A program made the translations under genes and the position numbers. Under the pieces are notes generated by a model. It did not search any database. It was not told where the DNA came from and saw only the letters and a program-made list of their open reading frames with translations. From Sialis fuliginosa (taxonomy: Eukaryota; Arthropoda; Insecta; Megaloptera; Sialidae), in assembly GCA_961205875.1 (NCBI GenBank), contig OY540821.1, forward strand, positions 10,354,001 through 10,418,000: a stretch of DNA of 64,000 nt, given 5' to 3'. Below, piece by piece: positions 1 to 17,339 of this stretch (within the stretch, counting starts at the first letter, position 1; each line of letters begins with the position of its first letter).

Positions 1-4817
<4,817 letters not shown>

Positions 4818-4921
4818 CGTTGACAATTCTCGAGTATCCACATTCAGCCAAGTATAACGTGACAGACTGGCTGACGTACAAATATTTCCATCATTTTTAC
4901 AGCTTGCGACACATCACAATC

Positions 4922-7231
4922 CTGTAAACAAACAGTATATTATTTTAAATTGTAAGCAGATAAAAATTCAGATGTGACACCACAATCAAAAGTGTATCAC
5001 TTGATTATTCAATAATAATTCTATGGTATTTACAGAAATATGTGATTTAATTAATACATGATGATAAATACTTGTTAAAAAAATATTCAAAGTGGTTGAT
5101 TTATAATAGAAAACATTAAATAAATAAATTGAACTACATTCTGACAAGTGGGTGGTCAAAGAAATGACAGCTGAAATAAATAATGACATTTACATACTAT
5201 CAATAAAATAATTCATATCGTTCCCTTTAGAACTGTTGTAAACATTTATAAGCACAGTTTTTATTTAAACTTTGTACAACTGGCATTTTCAATGAATTTT
5301 CACACCTCAGAACAGTTTACATTTAAGAATACAGACTGTGATCAAACCGCGACTCGAGATGATCCTAACCCCAGATCTAGCTGGAAGTTGATTAATCATT
5401 TAATAAACTAAATATTATTAACTAAAAAATATTCCACTAGTTTAGCACGTTTTATCTCACTATTTTATATTATATTTTTATATACACGTGATATTTTATG
5501 GTGAAATTAAGAAATATCCAGTTTACAAACATACTTGATTTTGCTTTGTTACTGACCCCTATGAGTGAAATATAACATTACAAAATGTCACGTGCGAAAG
5601 CGCTTGTTTTGAAGTTTACACTTATTTTATTTATTTTACTTCATTTAATGTAAACACACAACTAAATATTAAATTATAAAATATAGTATTCACAACAATC
5701 AATATTTTCACTCATTTTAAACATTGTTACTTGCAAGAATATCGAGAAAAATAATAACAAAATTAAATTTAGAAAGTTGATGGTAAAAAAGTCAACTGAC
5801 ATATCAATACAATTTTGTAACGGTACTGTCAACGGTACAGGACAATTTTATTAAACAAATATAAATAAAGTCCTTATGTATTTCATGTACAAATCTTTCA
5901 AATCTGTTCTATTTTTTATATTAAATAAAATACTGATTCGAAGTTTGTGATAAAATACATAAAAATTGTAAAATATAATTTACATAAATTAGGTATACAG
6001 ATTTCTGTAATTCTAGTATTTTGTTTTCAACAAATTTTGGTAGATAGCAGCACATACAGTGACCAAATTTTAAATGAATTTTTGATTATTACAATTTATT
6101 ATTATTATTTGTGACTATACGAACGTAAAAATGACAGATAAATAAGTTATCTAATTTACATTTATATATTTATATACAATATTTAAAACGATTAATATTG
6201 AACGGAAAAAAACACAAATAATGATACGATTTCTGTGTAATTATATTTTAAGGTATACAGATACGTATTTTTCAGAACTTTCATTGTGGGTTTAAAAGAT
6301 TATAAAATGTATTATACAGCAGAGGTTCCTAACCAGTTTTCCTTGATTCAATGGGAAGGCATACCTTCCAAGAATTTTTCACCCGAAATATATGATAAAA
6401 ATTAATTAAAAAATTGTAAAACTAGCAAATACATGCATATTTATAATGTAATTTTATAAAATAACCCTATAATCGACGACTCAATGTGTTAATAGTATGT
6501 AAGAATTTTAATTGGGACATACTACATAATTAAATTGATTTTTCAGTGTGTCGTTAGGCAAAAATGTTGGGGAACTCTGTTATGCAGGTACCTAATGTAT
6601 TAATAATTAGATTTTATACCCCAGTCCCTTGTCGAATATTTTACAGCTTATTTCAATACGATATGTAGAAAATAAATTTTAACAAGAAATTGTTTTTGAA
6701 ATAGGCATATTTGTCAATATACGTATACGAAATGTTTAAATATAATAATGCATAGTTTTTCTATCAAAACATATTTTTTACTATCTATTTAGTATTATTT
6801 AATTTGTTATTATGAAGATTTATTTTTAAATATGTATGCATGTGATGATATTTCCTATCAAATTGATTTTGAAATATCATACACATGTACTTCCGTAATG
6901 ATATAATAAAAAAAAGTTTTACAGAGTCGAACTTAACGAAAAATGTATATACATATTTTTGTATCTATTATCTGATTATAATAGCTAAAATTTTTAAATC
7001 CTATCGCGGGCCCCAGGCTAGAATTTTCGGTGGGCCCCTTCCCACTAGAAATCTAAGACTTTTTTACGAAAAAAAATTTGTTTGCTCGCTGCGCCCGCGC
7101 CGGGCCCCTCTTAACCCCGGCGCTCCAGGCTAGAGCCATGTAGGCACCAAGTTAATTTAACACTGGTATTATGAAAATCAACAAATAACAAATAATAAGT
7201 TTTTAAATTTTTTCTTAAAATTTTTTAATTT
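4922..7231. other. AT-rich intergenic sequence
   Basis: No credible gene. Around 7000-7135 there is a GC-rich block with GGGCCCC motifs like the termini of decayed hAT-type repeats (similar blocks occur at 37520-37710 and 39290-39330). Otherwise there is nothing I can name. Confidence 0.5.
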
Positions 7232-8415
7232 CCGCATATTATTTTCAGGTATTATAAATTTACTATGATTTTAGCAGATGTCCATTGTAATACGCGGTAA
7301 AAAGTTGATCAATACACTTATTTTTATATTTAAATAGTTTGATTAAATTAAAATAGTAATTATTTTGACCTGATTTTGAGAATTTTCTGCACATTATTTT
7401 CAGGTTTTATAAAATTTACAAAGATCTTTACAGATATCCATTGTAATATGCGATAAAAAGTTGATCATGGACACTGTTTATTACCAGAAACCAATATATA
7501 ATATTAACTATGTTATTATTTTCTTTTTATAATTAAACTAGCGCATTTGATCCGGTGTTACCCGGGTTAATATCCACAAAATCATAGTGACCTAAGATAT
7601 TCAACATACCCACAACACAAGGTTCACCAAGAATTGTTTTTATCCGATACAAAATATCCATAAATTATATACCTAAACCTAACCTATCCATTAGTGAAAA
7701 GCCGAATAAAATTCATTCAGAGTTACTGAGAAAATCGTGAAAATTTATATTATTAAACTCCCAGGAAACACCAGGTCCCGTCTTAGAATTAATGTGAAAA
7801 TCAAAAAATAAAAATAAATAGGTTAGCGACAATCATAATCAATTTCGATATTTTACCTTTCATGGAAATGGAATGTTTCTTTATATAGTATTTCAATTTT
7901 CAATCAATGTAGGTATTAAATTCTTAACATGTGTCAAAAATCATCAAATTGTTCGACAAAATTTTTGTAACCTAAATTAATAAAATAAAATATTGAAACC
8001 GTAAACTATAGAATTATGTTTTTATAGATACTATTTTTTTATATACCTAAATAACAGTTGTATGCTATGCCATCATGGAAACAAAACACGACTTGATAAT
8101 TTTTTTTTTAGTCTTTTGATGTTAAATCTTAGGTTTTCATAAAATATTAAAAGTCACGATACTGCACAGAAAAATTATCTAACTATTGGATAAAACCGCA
8201 TTGAAATCGGTTCAGTAATTTCTGAGTCTATAAACCTAGTACAAACGAACATTCATTTTTATATATAGAGATTTCAGGTTTCATAAAATTTACAAAGATC
8301 TTTACCATCCATTGTAATATGCTATAAAAATAACTATTATTATCCCCTTTTTATAATTAAATGGTATGATTAAATTAAAATACTAATTTTTTTTGACCCG
8401 GTTCTGAGAATTATT
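7232..8415. repeat. ~155 bp direct repeats split by an inserted element
   Basis: A unit starting around CATATTATTTTCAGGT recurs at 7232, 7387 and, 5'-truncated, 8273. Each copy continues with CATTGTAATAYGCGRTAAAA. Copies 2 and 3 are separated by the 7541-8271 repeat, which therefore inserted after the tandem duplication. Confidence 0.6.
7541..8271 (+). mobile_element. Dispersed repeat, family D (TAGCGCATTGGACC...), longest copy
   Basis: Begins ACTAGCGCATTTGATCCGGT and ends in a simple TATATA tail, interrupting a direct-repeat array. Related copies lie at 29646-29880, 44447-44690 and, inverted, 63075-63352. Shared internal words are AATTTAATCTGTAATAAA, a stretch around CATGAAATTTACA, and CCATTAGTGAAAACCG. 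The asymmetric ends and simple tail suggest a retroposed SINE or LINE tail, but this is not proven. Confidence 0.55.
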
Positions 8416-8636
8416 ATCACATAAAAACATTTCTGTTATTTTATTGTTTTAATCAGTTTTACATTCTCATGCGAAGAAATAGGAAATACTTTTTATTTTA
8501 GTTAGTTTTTATGGATGCGTTATAGTAAATGAATAAAGAAAGAATGACGCCCTAACAAGAGGAATTAAAATAATAATAAAATAATAAACGTAAGTTGTTG
8601 ATAGTTTCTTCTAAAGTTTAATCTCGGGTTGCCTAA

Positions 8637-8896
8637 AGATACTCATAGTAAGAGTTCCGACAGCCTGAATCGATTTCTGATTGATTGTAGTAACCAAGTC
8701 TCACTTAAAATCGTATTTTCTCATTTTATCAATTGATAGGTATCATTAAATATACTTCATATTATTTACATTATGTTCAATTTTAATTTTATGCTTGCTA
8801 AAAATAATACAAAAATTAATTTTTGAATAAATCGCGCCACCATCGATTTAGCTAAAATTGGCGACGCTATGTCATAACTCTTACTACGAGTATCTC
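8637..8896. mobile_element. MITE with AGATACTC..TAGTAAGAGTT termini
   Basis: The left end AGATACTCATAGTAAGAGTT is matched inverted by AACTCTTACTACGAGTATCT, enclosing 260 bp. The same terminal sequence bounds a larger composite at 62936-63885. Confidence 0.65.
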
Positions 8897-8929
8897 TGGG
8901 ATTTTTAACCCATTGATTATAATCTTTAA

Positions 8930-9261
8930 CCCTTTGAACGCGACCATATAGCGAAACTTATTCCTTAAATTTCCGTAGAAAAATTAAAGTTGTCTAATTT
9001 TTTTTAAATTTACATTTTCTTTTCATGATGATTTTGCATGAAATTAAATATTTTAGGGAAGTTGGTATATATTCGTTTTTAATATAATTTTTATTTTATA
9101 TAAATATAAAATGTACATACAAAAATGAATAAACAAAGAATGTGGTGAAAGATGGTACTGAATATTTCACTGACATTTACTTTTTTTTCGAAAATAAAAG
9201 TCGATTTTCGCGTTGAAAGGGAAAAAATACAATTGACTTTTGTTTTTTCGCGTCCAAAGGG
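8930..9261. mobile_element. piggyBac-type MITE
   Basis: The ends CCCTTTGAACGCGA and TCGCGTCCAAAGGG are near-perfect inverted repeats and are flanked on both sides by TTAA (8926-8929 and 9262-9265). TTAA duplication with a CCCTTT start is diagnostic of piggyBac-like elements. It is 332 bp with no transposase, so non-autonomous. Confidence 0.85.
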
Positions 9262-9381
9262 TTAATGAATTGTATTATTACTTTTACCCTATGTTTTAAA
9301 TTGAAACCTTAATAAATAAAAAAATATGAGATTATAATAATTTTGTAAAATCAAGTTTTAAAATTTTAAAATAATTTTTAG

Positions 9382-11883
9382 ATGGAGCTCGTTTTAAAAT
9401 ATGCTGTTCTATTAGTAATTATATACATCAAATCAACCCAAAGTATTTGTAAAGAAGAATTAATAAAAACTTACAAAGTATTGCTTTGTAAACAGTCAAC
9501 AATAGATGATTACAACAAATACATACCGTCCATAAATAAAGATGGAAGAGTATTTTTCACTAACTCGTATCTTACCACAATTCCTAAAGAAGCCTTCAAG
9601 AACCAAGGCGAAAAAATAAAATCACTATGGCTTCCGAATAATCATATTGAAAATATACAAACTTTTGCTTTTGGAAATTTAGTTAACGTGACTTATATAG
9701 ACTTATCAGATAACCCTATAACTAAAATTGTAGTTGGAGCATTTGCTACAGCATCTACAGATTCGAAATTATTGTATGGGGATTTAAAGAAATTACTCAA
9801 GATTAATTTAAGAAATAATGTTATTACTCAGTTTGAACTTGGTGGTTTTTATGGATTGAATGATATGAAATTTTTCCTCCAACCTATTTTCAATTTGACC
9901 CATATCAAGTCAAATAATTTTCAAGGGCTTGGTGAAAAGATCCATACTTTTTCGATTACAAACTGTACTTTAGAATATACCGAAACAAATTCTTTCAATG
10001 GAATGAAAGGTTTAAAAAGATTGGACTTTTCTGGAAACAAAATAAAGAAGCTAGCATCGAAAACATTTGGAATCAAGGATTTGTTGTTCCTGAACATGTC
10101 GAATACTGTTATATATGAATTAGAACACGAAGCTTTCGACTCGTTAGAAAACGTGACGGAATTCCTTCAACCAATATTTAAACTTGAAGTATTACCAGAA
10201 AAATCATTCGTAGGGTATCCGAATATTGTAAATACATTAAATTTATCAAGTTCTGGTTTAAAAAGAATCGAACCCACGGCATTCTATGGAATGGGTTCTT
10301 TAGTATCTTTAGATTTATCGAACAATAATTTAACAATATTGAAATCATCAGTTTTTAACGGCCTTTCTTCATTAACTTTATTGAACTTGAAGTTTAACAA
10401 TATTAGAATAATTGGAGCTGATTGTTTTTCTTCATTAACCAAACTTACTGATTTTCATATGTTTAATATAAAAGGAATCCTTGCAAAGGATCTTTTAAAT
10501 AATCTAAATCAGCTAAAGTATTTAGATTTATCTAATACTGGATTGGCTAGTATAGATGGAGGAATATTTTCAAATTTATCCTTATTAGGATATTTAGATG
10601 TATCCTTAAACGATTTTTTTTCAATAGGTAGCGATTCTTTTACGGGGTTAAATTCTTTGCATACTTTAGACATGACCGGTGTTACAATAAATGATATTTC
10701 TGACGGAGCATTTAAAGGTGTTCCGAATTTAAAACGCTTTAGAACTCCTCGATTTAAATTAAATAAAATACCAGATGATATTTTCAACGCTCTGTCTAAT
10801 ATCCAAGAACTTGATTTGTCCCAAGGAACTATAGAAGATGTTCCTTTAAATGCGTTTAAAAATTTAAGTTTACTAACTAGTTTTAATATATCTTACAATC
10901 AAATAACTGAACTGAAAAATGGTACGTTCTATGGATTCAAAAGTTTGTTGAAGTTAGATCTGCAAGGAAATCGTATATCTGTCTTAGAAAGTGGGGTTTT
11001 TGGGGATATGTCGCATTTACAAAAGTTGTGGTTGAATGGTAACTTATTAGAAGTTATAAATCCAGATACTTTTAAAGGATTGGCAGATTTGAAGTTATTG
11101 AATTTAGATGGTAATAATATAAAAATAATGAATCATGATTCGTTCAGTGGACTCAAAGAGCTTAGTTTTCTTTCGTTGGAAAGTAACGCGATTAAAAAAT
11201 TACAACCGGATACGTTTCACGATTTAAGTAATTTAGAAACGTTAGATTTATCTATAAACCAATTATCAGATATAGAAAGTGGGGCTTTTACTGGTTTACG
11301 TAATTTGAATATTTTAAATATATCTTCAAATTCTTTAACGTATTATGCGGAATCTGTATTTTTTCCTTTGGAAAATTTGCAAGTTTTAGATATAGAAAAT
11401 AACAAGTTGAATTTTATTAATATCCCACATTTAATCGATCACTTACCATCGATTAATAGGGTCAATTTAGGATCAAATGATGTATTTTGTATGGAGGTGG
11501 GTAACATTTTGAAGAACTGCAAAGAAAGGAAAATAGAATGTCAACAAAGGAATCCTAGACAAAAGGGACAGAAAAATGTGAATGGGGTATTATGTAAAGA
11601 TTTACATTTCCTTACTGATACAGAATATGATCTTAAGCCATATGACGATATGGAGGCATTTGATCCTTATGATACTGATGCTATGACTTCTGAGGTTATT
11701 AAACCTGAGAATGACAGTGGCGCACTTACTTTAACTATTTCTTTAGTTGTAGTTTTAGGGTTTATTGTTTTGTCTTTGATAATTATTTTTAAAAGTAAAT
11801 TTGCTAAATGTTTCTCGGTTTTATTTAAAAACCCTAATAATAGTTTTGCTAGGATTCATTTTTTTGCTGGAGATAACGAATGA
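9382..11883 (+). CDS. Leucine-rich-repeat single-pass membrane protein, 833 aa
   Basis: One uninterrupted frame. Residues 1-21 are a signal peptide, followed by a short Cys-containing cap, then about 26 LRRs of ~24 residues (consensus LxxLDLSxNxIxxIxxxxFxxL) over roughly residues 65-715. A Cys-rich C-terminal cap follows, then an acidic juxtamembrane stretch. One membrane helix spans about 782-803 (LTLTISLVVVLGFIVLSLII) and the cytoplasmic tail is 30 residues. There is no TIR domain, so it is not a Toll receptor. It resembles the insect chaoptin/capricious-like or LRR-only adhesion and receptor class, with no closer identity. Many NxS/T sequons support extracellular exposure. The sequence AATTTTTAG directly precedes ATG, so an upstream untranslated exon is likely. 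Repeats 4, 8, 12 and 16 lack the usual LDLSxN core, showing a four-repeat super-period. The antisense frame 10509-10787 is a shadow. Confidence 0.93.
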   Translation: MELVLKYAVLLVIIYIKSTQSICKEELIKTYKVLLCKQSTIDDYNKYIPSINKDGRVFFTNSYLTTIPKEAFKNQGEKIKSLWLPNNHIENIQTFAFGNLVNVTYIDLSDNPITKIVVGAFATASTDSKLLYGDLKKLLKINLRNNVITQFELGGFYGLNDMKFFLQPIFNLTHIKSNNFQGLGEKIHTFSITNCTLEYTETNSFNGMKGLKRLDFSGNKIKKLASKTFGIKDLLFLNMSNTVIYELEHEAFDSLENVTEFLQPIFKLEVLPEKSFVGYPNIVNTLNLSSSGLKRIEPTAFYGMGSLVSLDLSNNNLTILKSSVFNGLSSLTLLNLKFNNIRIIGADCFSSLTKLTDFHMFNIKGILAKDLLNNLNQLKYLDLSNTGLASIDGGIFSNLSLLGYLDVSLNDFFSIGSDSFTGLNSLHTLDMTGVTINDISDGAFKGVPNLKRFRTPRFKLNKIPDDIFNALSNIQELDLSQGTIEDVPLNAFKNLSLLTSFNISYNQITELKNGTFYGFKSLLKLDLQGNRISVLESGVFGDMSHLQKLWLNGNLLEVINPDTFKGLADLKLLNLDGNNIKIMNHDSFSGLKELSFLSLESNAIKKLQPDTFHDLSNLETLDLSINQLSDIESGAFTGLRNLNILNISSNSLTYYAESVFFPLENLQVLDIENNKLNFINIPHLIDHLPSINRVNLGSNDVFCMEVGNILKNCKERKIECQQRNPRQKGQKNVNGVLCKDLHFLTDTEYDLKPYDDMEAFDPYDTDAMTSEVIKPENDSGALTLTISLVVVLGFIVLSLIIIFKSKFAKCFSVLFKNPNNSFARIHFFAGDNE

Positions 11884-13500
11884 GATATTACTTGAATATA
11901 TTAATGCAGTGGTATTAAATTTTTATAAATATGTATTTTATTTGTACCTAATTATTATATGTATTTAATAAGTTACAATTTTATGATAAAATATTTTATG
12001 TTAAAAATATACTTTTATAATATTTTTAAAGATATTTTTTCAGATGCCTGAACTATAGACCATAGAAATGGACTGCGCATTCTGTATTAACATAATATGT
12101 TCACAAAAGTGAAGATAAACTTCTCTATCTTTTTACACTCGTGTTTAAATAAAGACAAACATATTCGCAATATCAATAAGGTATCGACTTTCCAAAAACA
12201 ATTCAGAATATATTTAATAAAGAAATGTCCATAAAATCTAAATTTATATTAGTTATTGTAAATGTATAATCCTTTTTGTGTTCTGCCGCTGTTTATCCTT
12301 TTTGTAAGGCTTGATAAAATAAAGAAAATATTCTATTCTATTCTATCTCTTTATTGTGAAGACTCGATTTTCGAATCAAATGCACAGTCCATGTTCTGTC
12401 TACTACTAATATCAACCAAATCGTTTGCGCTGTTGCCACGTTTTCAGTACTAACACAAAAAATGTTTTGAAAAAAGTGGTGTGTGCCTCACCCACATAAG
12501 CACACGGTTGAAGTGAAACTTCTTTTGATTTCATTAGCCATCCAAATTAAATATATAAAGTAAGTAAACGATTATTAAATTAATAATCGAACGTATACAA
12601 TACCAGCCTAAACTGACTTGTACGCATTCATCTATATTTCTTTTATACATTTACTCTCTCTCTTACGCCTAACCGATGTACCCATCTTTCCCTTATACAT
12701 CTTATTCATCCTTAAAACGTGTCGAATTTTAAAATCTGTTGAGGTCACTTCAATTCAATAGTTTCACTAAAGAAAAATCGAATGCTTCCCATATTAAAAA
12801 TTTCACGCCTCGCCACTGGTATCTACGGTAATAATTTTGCAACCTAGGGGCCACAAAATGATAAATACACCACTGATATACTCATAATGATATCATGTGT
12901 ATAATATATTATAGCAAGTGATGATAACATAAAACAAATTAATTAATTTTCTTAATAGTTATTTGGTAATTAAGTAACATGAAGGCAAGACAGTGGCTTA
13001 ATCGATGTTTATGAAAAGATATCATAGCATTATCGCTATTACTTGATCTCAAATTGCTTCTTATTTGATTAGTACGCGTGGAGAAGCTTTTATCCATCCA
13101 ATTTACTCCCGAGAAAGCTCTCTATTAAGTCTCAGAGCTTTGAAATTAGCATCCGATGAAAAGCTTTTTAAAATTATATATTGTGTTATTTGTACCCGTT
13201 ATTAAATGATCATTGTTATGTTCTTTTATATGGGTTTAATTATAATTAAAAAGTTTGTGTGGTTATAAAGCTTAATGTCCGAATGTCCTTTATAATGGTG
13301 GTTTTTTATTATGGTCATAATTATTTTAGTTGAGGTTATATTTAATTAAATATACATGTCAGAGGTCAAAGAGAGTAATTTGATGTTTTATTGATAGTTT
13401 TGCTTGGGAAGCTTTGTGATCATTTCTTAAAGTAGAAAAAAATGTTATTTAACTTCAAATTTATAGGGAAGTTTACTTATTTTTTTTTCTAAATAATGTT
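11884..13500. other. Intergenic, MITE remnants
   Basis: Presumed 3' UTR of the LRR gene at first. Then a family-E element (12055-12405) and a hAT-like remnant around 12480-12830, whose right end, AAATTTCACGCCTCGCCACTG, recurs inverted at 55285. The rest is plain AT-rich sequence. Confidence 0.5.
12055..12405. mobile_element. MITE, family E
   Basis: Left end CATAGAAATGGACTGCGCATT and right end AAATGCACAGTCCATGTTCT are the family-E termini in inverted orientation. No coding content. Confidence 0.6.
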
Positions 13501-13589
13501 TCATGTATCACGGGATATTCAAGTACAGTGGCGCAACAAAGGGGCGGTTTTAGGGTTAACCCCCCGTCCCCGAATTTGTCAATATATAT

Positions 13590-13766
13590 TATTTAAAAAA
13601 GTGTATAAATTTAAGTTGACGAACAAAAAAAAAGAAAAAGGTCAAAAAGGTCTTCAAATTTTATGTCTGTACATTCTTGCCCCGGGGCCCCCCGAGTCAG
13701 GGAATTTTTAATCTGTGGTCAGGAAAAGTCAAGGATTTTATTTCCAAAAACCAGTGCACACCCTGT
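13590..13766. mobile_element. Partial MITE, family B (..GTGGACACCCTGT)
   Basis: The segment from GTGTATAAATTTAAGTTGAC to CCAGTGCACACCCTGT matches the 3' two-thirds of the family-B copy at 30204-30436. The 5' end is replaced by a GC-rich chimeric stretch. Confidence 0.6.
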
Positions 13767-14420
13767 TATAATAGTTTATTTAATAATGTTCTGCACTATT
13801 TCTGATTTCATTTAAAATAGTACACGTTTATAATTTGTTCCCTTAAACTTACCTTTACAGCAGGTTGGTACCAATGATTCTTGTATACTCAGATCGTATT
13901 CCGCAAGTATCTGAATGTATGACCATAAATATTTCTCGCCTCGCAATCTAATTTCTACCCAACTGTCCCGATTGATAAAACCCGAGAAATATATATCTTT
14001 AACTTTATGATCTGCTAAGTCCCCACACAAGTGAATTCTCTCTTCTTTCCCACAATAAAACTAATAGAATTATTATACCCGTGTAGGTTTCAAAACAACA
14101 AAAAACATTGTCACCCGACAACAAGTGCCGAAAATATAGCCTCCCCCCTTTCACACACATAAATCATACAGTACATTGGGTATGCGAACGTACCCTCCCT
14201 TTCCCCAACCCCTGTCCTCGCACATGTCAGGGATATGTCGCACCCTTCGTGTAACCGGTGTCGGAGGGGGGGGGGGGGTATTCGCGTGACAGTCGACGCA
14301 TCTGATGTACATACATATACCGCGTAAATATTGTATGAAGTAGGGGAGGGATTCTTTACTGAATTGTATTTTTTATATTTAGTAATCCTAGATAAATAAA
14401 GTCCAGTATACTTTTTTCAA

Positions 14421-14783
14421 ATTCTTAGGTTGGTAATAGTGATGGGTAGATATTAGTGGCGCATGCGCACATGGCTTGTGCACAGCGGTTTCAAAACGGT
14501 TGTATAAATAAAAATAATTATCGTTATCGAATTGTTATAAATATTTTACTGTAAATATGTGGCTACTTAATCTTATAATTCCAAATAATTGATATGATAT
14601 TTAATTTAAGATACAAATGATATGCCACTGATTTTACGGAGCATATTTTTGCGGAGCACATTGGTAACAATTATGTGTTATAGAAACACAGAGGCTTTAA
14701 ATCAGTGGTACATATAAAAATAATTGATTTATATATTTATCTTAATATAAATCTCTACTCTGTGTTATTGCCAACCTAAGAAT
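14421..14783. mobile_element. MITE with ATTCTTAGGTTGGYAAT termini
   Basis: Left ATTCTTAGGTTGGTAATA and right ATTGCCAACCTAAGAAT are inverted repeats 363 bp apart. The TTAGGTTGG core resembles mariner-type ends. No transposase present. Confidence 0.7.
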
Positions 14784-16413
14784 CTGGTTAAAAACCGTGC
14801 ATCAGTTCACACTAATCTTTTACCTAAATATTCTAAAAAGTCAGGAACATATTTTCACTATTATAAAATTGATAATTGGTGGATCTAGTTAAAATGGATT
14901 ATCCTTATGATTTCTTTATGCTTTTTATTACAACGTGAAAAAATTAATTGTTTGCAAGCAGAACAAACTAAAAATTTTCTACGAGGTATTGTTAGTTATA
15001 CGTTACATTATCTATGGATTTTAGCAATTTAAAACTTACCATAGATATAGAGCATGGACTGCAGTACATCTGATTCGAAAATGAATTTGATATATTACTT
15101 GCAAATAAATTCTTTATAAAAAAATTAAAAGTTTTTTATTCTTCATATATGTATAAGTGAATAACTAACAGTATTTCTTACATATTACCAACATTAACAT
15201 ATTATAATTGTCCCCGCATTTAATCTAGAGTATTCTAGAGCAGTGTTTACTAAACTATGGAAGCGTTTTGATTAAATTATTTTGTTTTGAACAAGAAAAT
15301 AACATTTTTTTAAATTATGTTATATAACGCGTTTGATTTTTTACATGAAAACAACTTTAAAATTGCAATATGTAATACATTTTTTCCAAAAATTAACCCT
15401 CGGACTCACCCCTAACCTAACTTAATTCACAAAAGGATACATGCTGATTTTAACTTTAGTAAATACTGTTCTAAAGTATTCGTCCAGTTTTTAACATTTT
15501 TAATAAATTTATTGATTTAATATCGACATAACCTCCCTCCCCCACCTCCACATTTTATACGACCGTGATAGATTGAGACACACACACACACACACCGACA
15601 TTGGTCCCGTATGGGGATGCGAAAGCCGGGCCCAAGGCGTTCCCAGAACCGGGTCTCTGAGGGATGCCCTCACCGACCGTACGACGGACTAACCGCCCCA
15701 GGGGTAGTGCAGGGTTTGGCTCTCTCTCATACATAACACATACACTGTGTACAAATACGTACCTTTTGTTGCTCAATTGACACTGTTGAGATTTAATAGG
15801 TAGTAAAAATACAAGACAATATGTGGTGGAGTTAAAAAATATATTTTTATTGAAACCTAAAATTTATACAATTATTTCTCAATTAGAACACATTACACAA
15901 CTCTATAAAAAGTAGGTGTAGTTCTTTTCTGAAGTATGTTTTTTTATGTATTTTTGGACATTGAAATTGCTATAGTTAAAAAATTGAACATTTTTAGAGG
16001 CCTCTACAGGTCGTGATAAATTTTTTTCATCAAATCGAATGAATGGCTTTTATAGATCAGACTTTTCTCTTCAATTTGCTTTTTTTGTATTGCTGTACGA
16101 CCTTTTTTGTATAATACATATAAGCGGTTTTTACTTTGATTGCAAATAACTCGGTCAAAAATGGTTTTCAATAGTGATACAAAAAAGCAAACTGAAGAGA
16201 AAATTTTGATGTACAAAAGTCATTCATTAGATTTGGCCAAAAAAAATTATCACAATCTGTGGTGGCTTTCAAAATTGATATAAATTTTATTTCTTATTTT
16301 TTGACGATAGCAAAAATATGTGGTCCGGGCCTGTGTAAATATATTTTTATTTTTTGATCTTCTAAAAAAATAAAGCTGCAATCGACTTCTGTTCTGTGAT
16401 CTATGTCAGCACC
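14784..16413. other. Intergenic, AT-rich with one GC-rich block
   Basis: 15540-15770 is a GC-rich block with a (CA)n run and a compact, structured sequence (GGGATGCCCTCACCGACCGT and similar), perhaps the 3' end of a decayed non-LTR retroposon. A family-E terminus lies at 15038-15080. No gene. Confidence 0.4.
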
Positions 16414-16924
16414 TAATGTATTAGCACCAGTCTTGGATGATATCCCATTGTTGGACACTTGTTTAATTAAATGTACTAAATTAGAAATATTTGTTGATAT
16501 TTGTTTACTGCCATTACTGAATCATAATCTATAGACACTTAACTGTAAAACAGCTTAATTTGATGACAATCGGTCAATCGGTGTCAAAATGGTGGACATT
16601 CAAACATCTATTTATTAATGTTTCTAATTTTACAATTCTTTTTACAATTACAATTAACTTTTGTGTCTTACTACCTACTTGTCATTTTGTAATCATTAGT
16701 AAGTATACATCACTGGGTGCCCATAATTGGAGAAAAAACATAAACAAAATAAAAGGTTATAATTTAAAAAAAAAAAACAAAAAAATATATATTTGCGGAC
16801 TTTGGTAATTAAATTGATTTAATAAAGAGGTACTTGTTTTATTATTATTTGATGAGCCCATCAAACCCATAAAACAGTATACCTTACTCTTGAAGCGTCC
16901 AAGACTGGTGCAAGTATAACATTA
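16414..16924 (+). mobile_element. MITE, family A, near-complete copy
   Basis: Begins TAATGTATTAGCACCAGTCT and ends CAAGACTGGTGCAAGTATAA plus CATTA (inverted). Internal landmarks are GGTGTCAAAATGGTGGACAT and CACTGGGTGCCCAT. At about 510 bp it is the best-preserved of nine copies in this window; the small reading frame inside it is not a gene. Confidence 0.8.
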
Positions 16925-17339
16925 TATTTAATTAACCAGATATTTCTGTACATCATTGCATTCATATAAAAATCTAACACATGTTAAAATTTTTCAACAT
17001 ACAAAAGTCAAGCAAACATAACAATAAACCTCAATTGGAGTTCATCATCCCAAAATTTCCGGCTAATCGAATTTAAATCAAATGAACAACAGTCTTGCTG
17101 ATCAGATAAGTGTAGTACATTTGGTACCCACTAGAAGTCACGTGGCGGCCACCTGCAAGTCACGTGACCCATCCATTATGGGACAGAATGACATTTTACT
17201 GTGTCATCGAATACAATTCTATAATTGTATTATTGTTTGCTATTATTGCAGGAAGTATTTTGGTGATGATTTAAAAAAATTGTAAGAATACATAATTGAC
17301 ATTTAGATTAAAAAGAGCAGTGGTCCTATTTTTTTTAAT

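Noticed and set aside
10509-10787. Minus-strand frame of 92 codons
   Set aside because: Antisense of the LRR coding region.
15555-15776. 73-codon minus-strand frame in a GC-rich block
   Set aside because: Contains a (CA)n run translated as VCVCV and no family signature; probably a decayed retroposon tail.
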